This document shows, piece after piece, positions 3,898-5,064 of a stretch of DNA of 5,064 nt; within the stretch, counting starts at the first letter, position 1; every line of letters starts with the position of its first letter. Under the pieces are notes generated by a model that made no database searches, was not told the DNA's origin, and saw only the letters and a program-made list of their open reading frames with translations. The translations under genes and the position numbers were made by a program. This DNA comes from Myxococcota bacterium (GTDB lineage: Bacteria; Myxococcota_A; Polyangia; HGW-17). Where the stretch lies: positions 1 through 5,064 of the forward strand of contig JAHJLU010000141.1 in the NCBI GenBank assembly GCA_018821745.1, read 5' to 3'.

Positions 3898-5064
3898 CGC
3901 TGGGTCTCCTTGGAAAAGGCCAGGGGATTTTTCCAGGCGCAGAGCATCTCTGCAATGGGGATTTGGACCACCAGTCCCCGAGAGCTCTCTTCCATCCGGA
4001 GGAACTGATCCCTGGTGACTTCTCCCACCCGGGCAAAAGTGTTTCCTTCCATGATCTGTTCAAAACGGGCAATGTTCTCCCGGGAGAGGGTCACCAGAAA
4101 TCTCCCAGCGCTCTCCGAGAAAAGGATCTCGTCAGGGTGGATGACCGCTGTGTCCCGGGGCACGTTATCCAGTGATAGGGTAATCCCCAAACGGCCCGCC
4201 ATGGCAGTCTCCGCGAGGGCTACCCCAAGTCCGCCGTCACTGCAATCATGACAAGAACGCACCAGACCCGCCTCCATAGCACGATAGAGCGCCTGATAGA
4301 GGGCAAGGTTTCGCGGTCCGTCCACCTGGGGGATGGAGGTGTCTGCGATGCCGTACTCTTCAAAATATTCGCTTTTCCCAAGCTCTCTGTAAGTGTTCCC
4401 CAGCACATAAACCACGTCTCCGGGCGATTTCGCGTCAATGGAGATGGCCTTGCGTGCGTCGGGAAGTTTGCCCACCAGCGACACCAGGAGCGTGGGCGGA
4501 ATGGAGATCACTTCGTTTCCGATCCGCGCATCATTCTTCATGGAGTCTTTCCCGCTGATGAGGGGAATTCCGTAAGTCTCGCAGAGAGTGGCAAGGTACT
4601 TATTGGCACGGACCAGCGCTGCAAGTTTTCGTGTGCTGTCAATCGCGGGGGAGAGCGGGTCCGGCCAGCAGAAATTGTCGAGGGCGGCAAAGGAGTCGGG
4701 ATCTCCTCCGCTGGCGACTGCGTTGCGCACGGCCTCGTCCAGGGCATTTGCTGCCATGGGTCCCGCGTCCACATCGGAGTAGCGTGGACAGAGGCCATGG
4801 CTCACCACGATCGCTTCCATGGAGTTCAGGAACGGGCGATATACCGCGCTGTCACTGGGGCCGTCGTTCTCCTCTCCCATGAGCGGCTTGATAACCGATC
4901 CTCCTTTAACTTCGTGATCGTACTGGCGAACCCAGTACTCCTTGGAGGCGATGTTTAGCCGCGAGAGGAGGCGCAGCAAGGATTTTCCCAGGTCTTCCCC
5001 CGGGCCGATGCCGGTTTTTTGCTCAAGTGGCTCCCATGCCGTAGCCAGCTGCATGGGAGGCAGA
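3894..5064 (-). CDS. purL: phosphoribosylformylglycinamidine synthase, synthetase subunit PurL, C-terminal part (runs off the right edge)
   Basis: The frame is open to the edge, giving the last 389 residues. The methionine at 5054 is internal, not a start. PurL makes FGAM from FGAR, ATP and the ammonia supplied by PurQ. Counting from that methionine, visible signatures are VRQYDHEVKG (42-51), a DNFCWPDP segment (126-133), the large-type motif GKDSM (168-172), HDCSDGGLGVALAE (269-282) and FSESAGRF (312-319), which belong to the AIRS-type N and C domains of the second half of PurL. Small Bacillus-type PurL has GN.S in place of GKDSM, so this is the large type, but it ends without the C-terminal glutaminase of E. 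coli PurL. That activity is in the next gene, purQ, whose ATG overlaps this TGA. Whether PurS is fused at the N-terminus cannot be seen. Full length is probably 900-1000 residues, by family comparison. Confidence 0.95.
   Translation of the reverse strand, partial: LPPMQLATAWEPLEQKTGIGPGEDLGKSLLRLLSRLNIASKEYWVRQYDHEVKGGSVIKPLMGEENDGPSDSAVYRPFLNSMEAIVVSHGLCPRYSDVDAGPMAANALDEAVRNAVASGGDPDSFAALDNFCWPDPLSPAIDSTRKLAALVRANKYLATLCETYGIPLISGKDSMKNDARIGNEVISIPPTLLVSLVGKLPDARKAISIDAKSPGDVVYVLGNTYRELGKSEYFEEYGIADTSIPQVDGPRNLALYQALYRAMEAGLVRSCHDCSDGGLGVALAETAMAGRLGITLSLDNVPRDTAVIHPDEILFSESAGRFLVTLSRENIARFEQIMEGNTFARVGEVTRDQFLRMEESSRGLVVQIPIAEMLCAWKNPLAFSKETQR

Noticed and set aside
5052..5054. ATG as the start of purL
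   Set aside because: The frame continues upstream to the window edge and the visible part is only the C-terminal half of PurL.

Overview
The window looks like ordinary chromosomal DNA from a moderately GC-rich Gram-negative bacterium, most likely a deltaproteobacterial-type lineage (Myxococcota, Bradymonadota, Desulfobacterota or a relative). Three things point there: a secreted protein built of 'Myxococcus cysteine-rich' (DUF4215) repeats, two predicted lipoproteins, and a PurL/PurQ pair in which a large-type PurL (GKDSM signature) works with a separate, long PurQ. The base composition is clearly lower in GC than Myxococcus itself. The assignment is an inference from gene content, not from a marker gene.

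Layout. From 1 to 480 on the minus strand is the N-terminal part of a DUF4215-repeat lipoprotein that runs off the left edge. It has its own sigma70-like promoter (578-606) and a leader of about 90 bases that can fold into a hairpin. From 637 to 1509 (minus) is a DnaQ-like DEDDh 3'-5' exonuclease carrying a C-terminal domain that reads as a divergent WYL domain. A 149-base divergent intergenic region (1510-1658) separates it from a small plus-strand DUF4177-like gene (1659-1913). That gene converges, with 13 bases between, on a minus-strand Sel1/Hcp-type cysteine-rich repeat lipoprotein (1927-2601), which has a good promoter of its own (2627-2655). The right half is a tight minus-strand operon: purL (3' part, 3894-5064), purQ (3076-3897) and a yhbY-like CRM-domain gene (2661-3086), each overlapping the next.

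How the genes work together. PurL and PurQ are the synthetase and glutaminase subunits of FGAM synthase, the fourth step of de novo purine synthesis. The overlaps imply translational coupling, and extend it to the ribosome-assembly protein YhbY. The other genes seem to be independent units: two surface or periplasmic cysteine-rich lipoproteins, one nuclease with a possible ligand-sensing domain, and one small protein of unknown role.

I see no CRISPR array, mobile element, tRNA, rRNA or obvious defence island. The most unusual item is the DEDDh exonuclease-WYL fusion. No intergenic stretch exceeds 300 bases, and I found no convincing intrinsic terminator.
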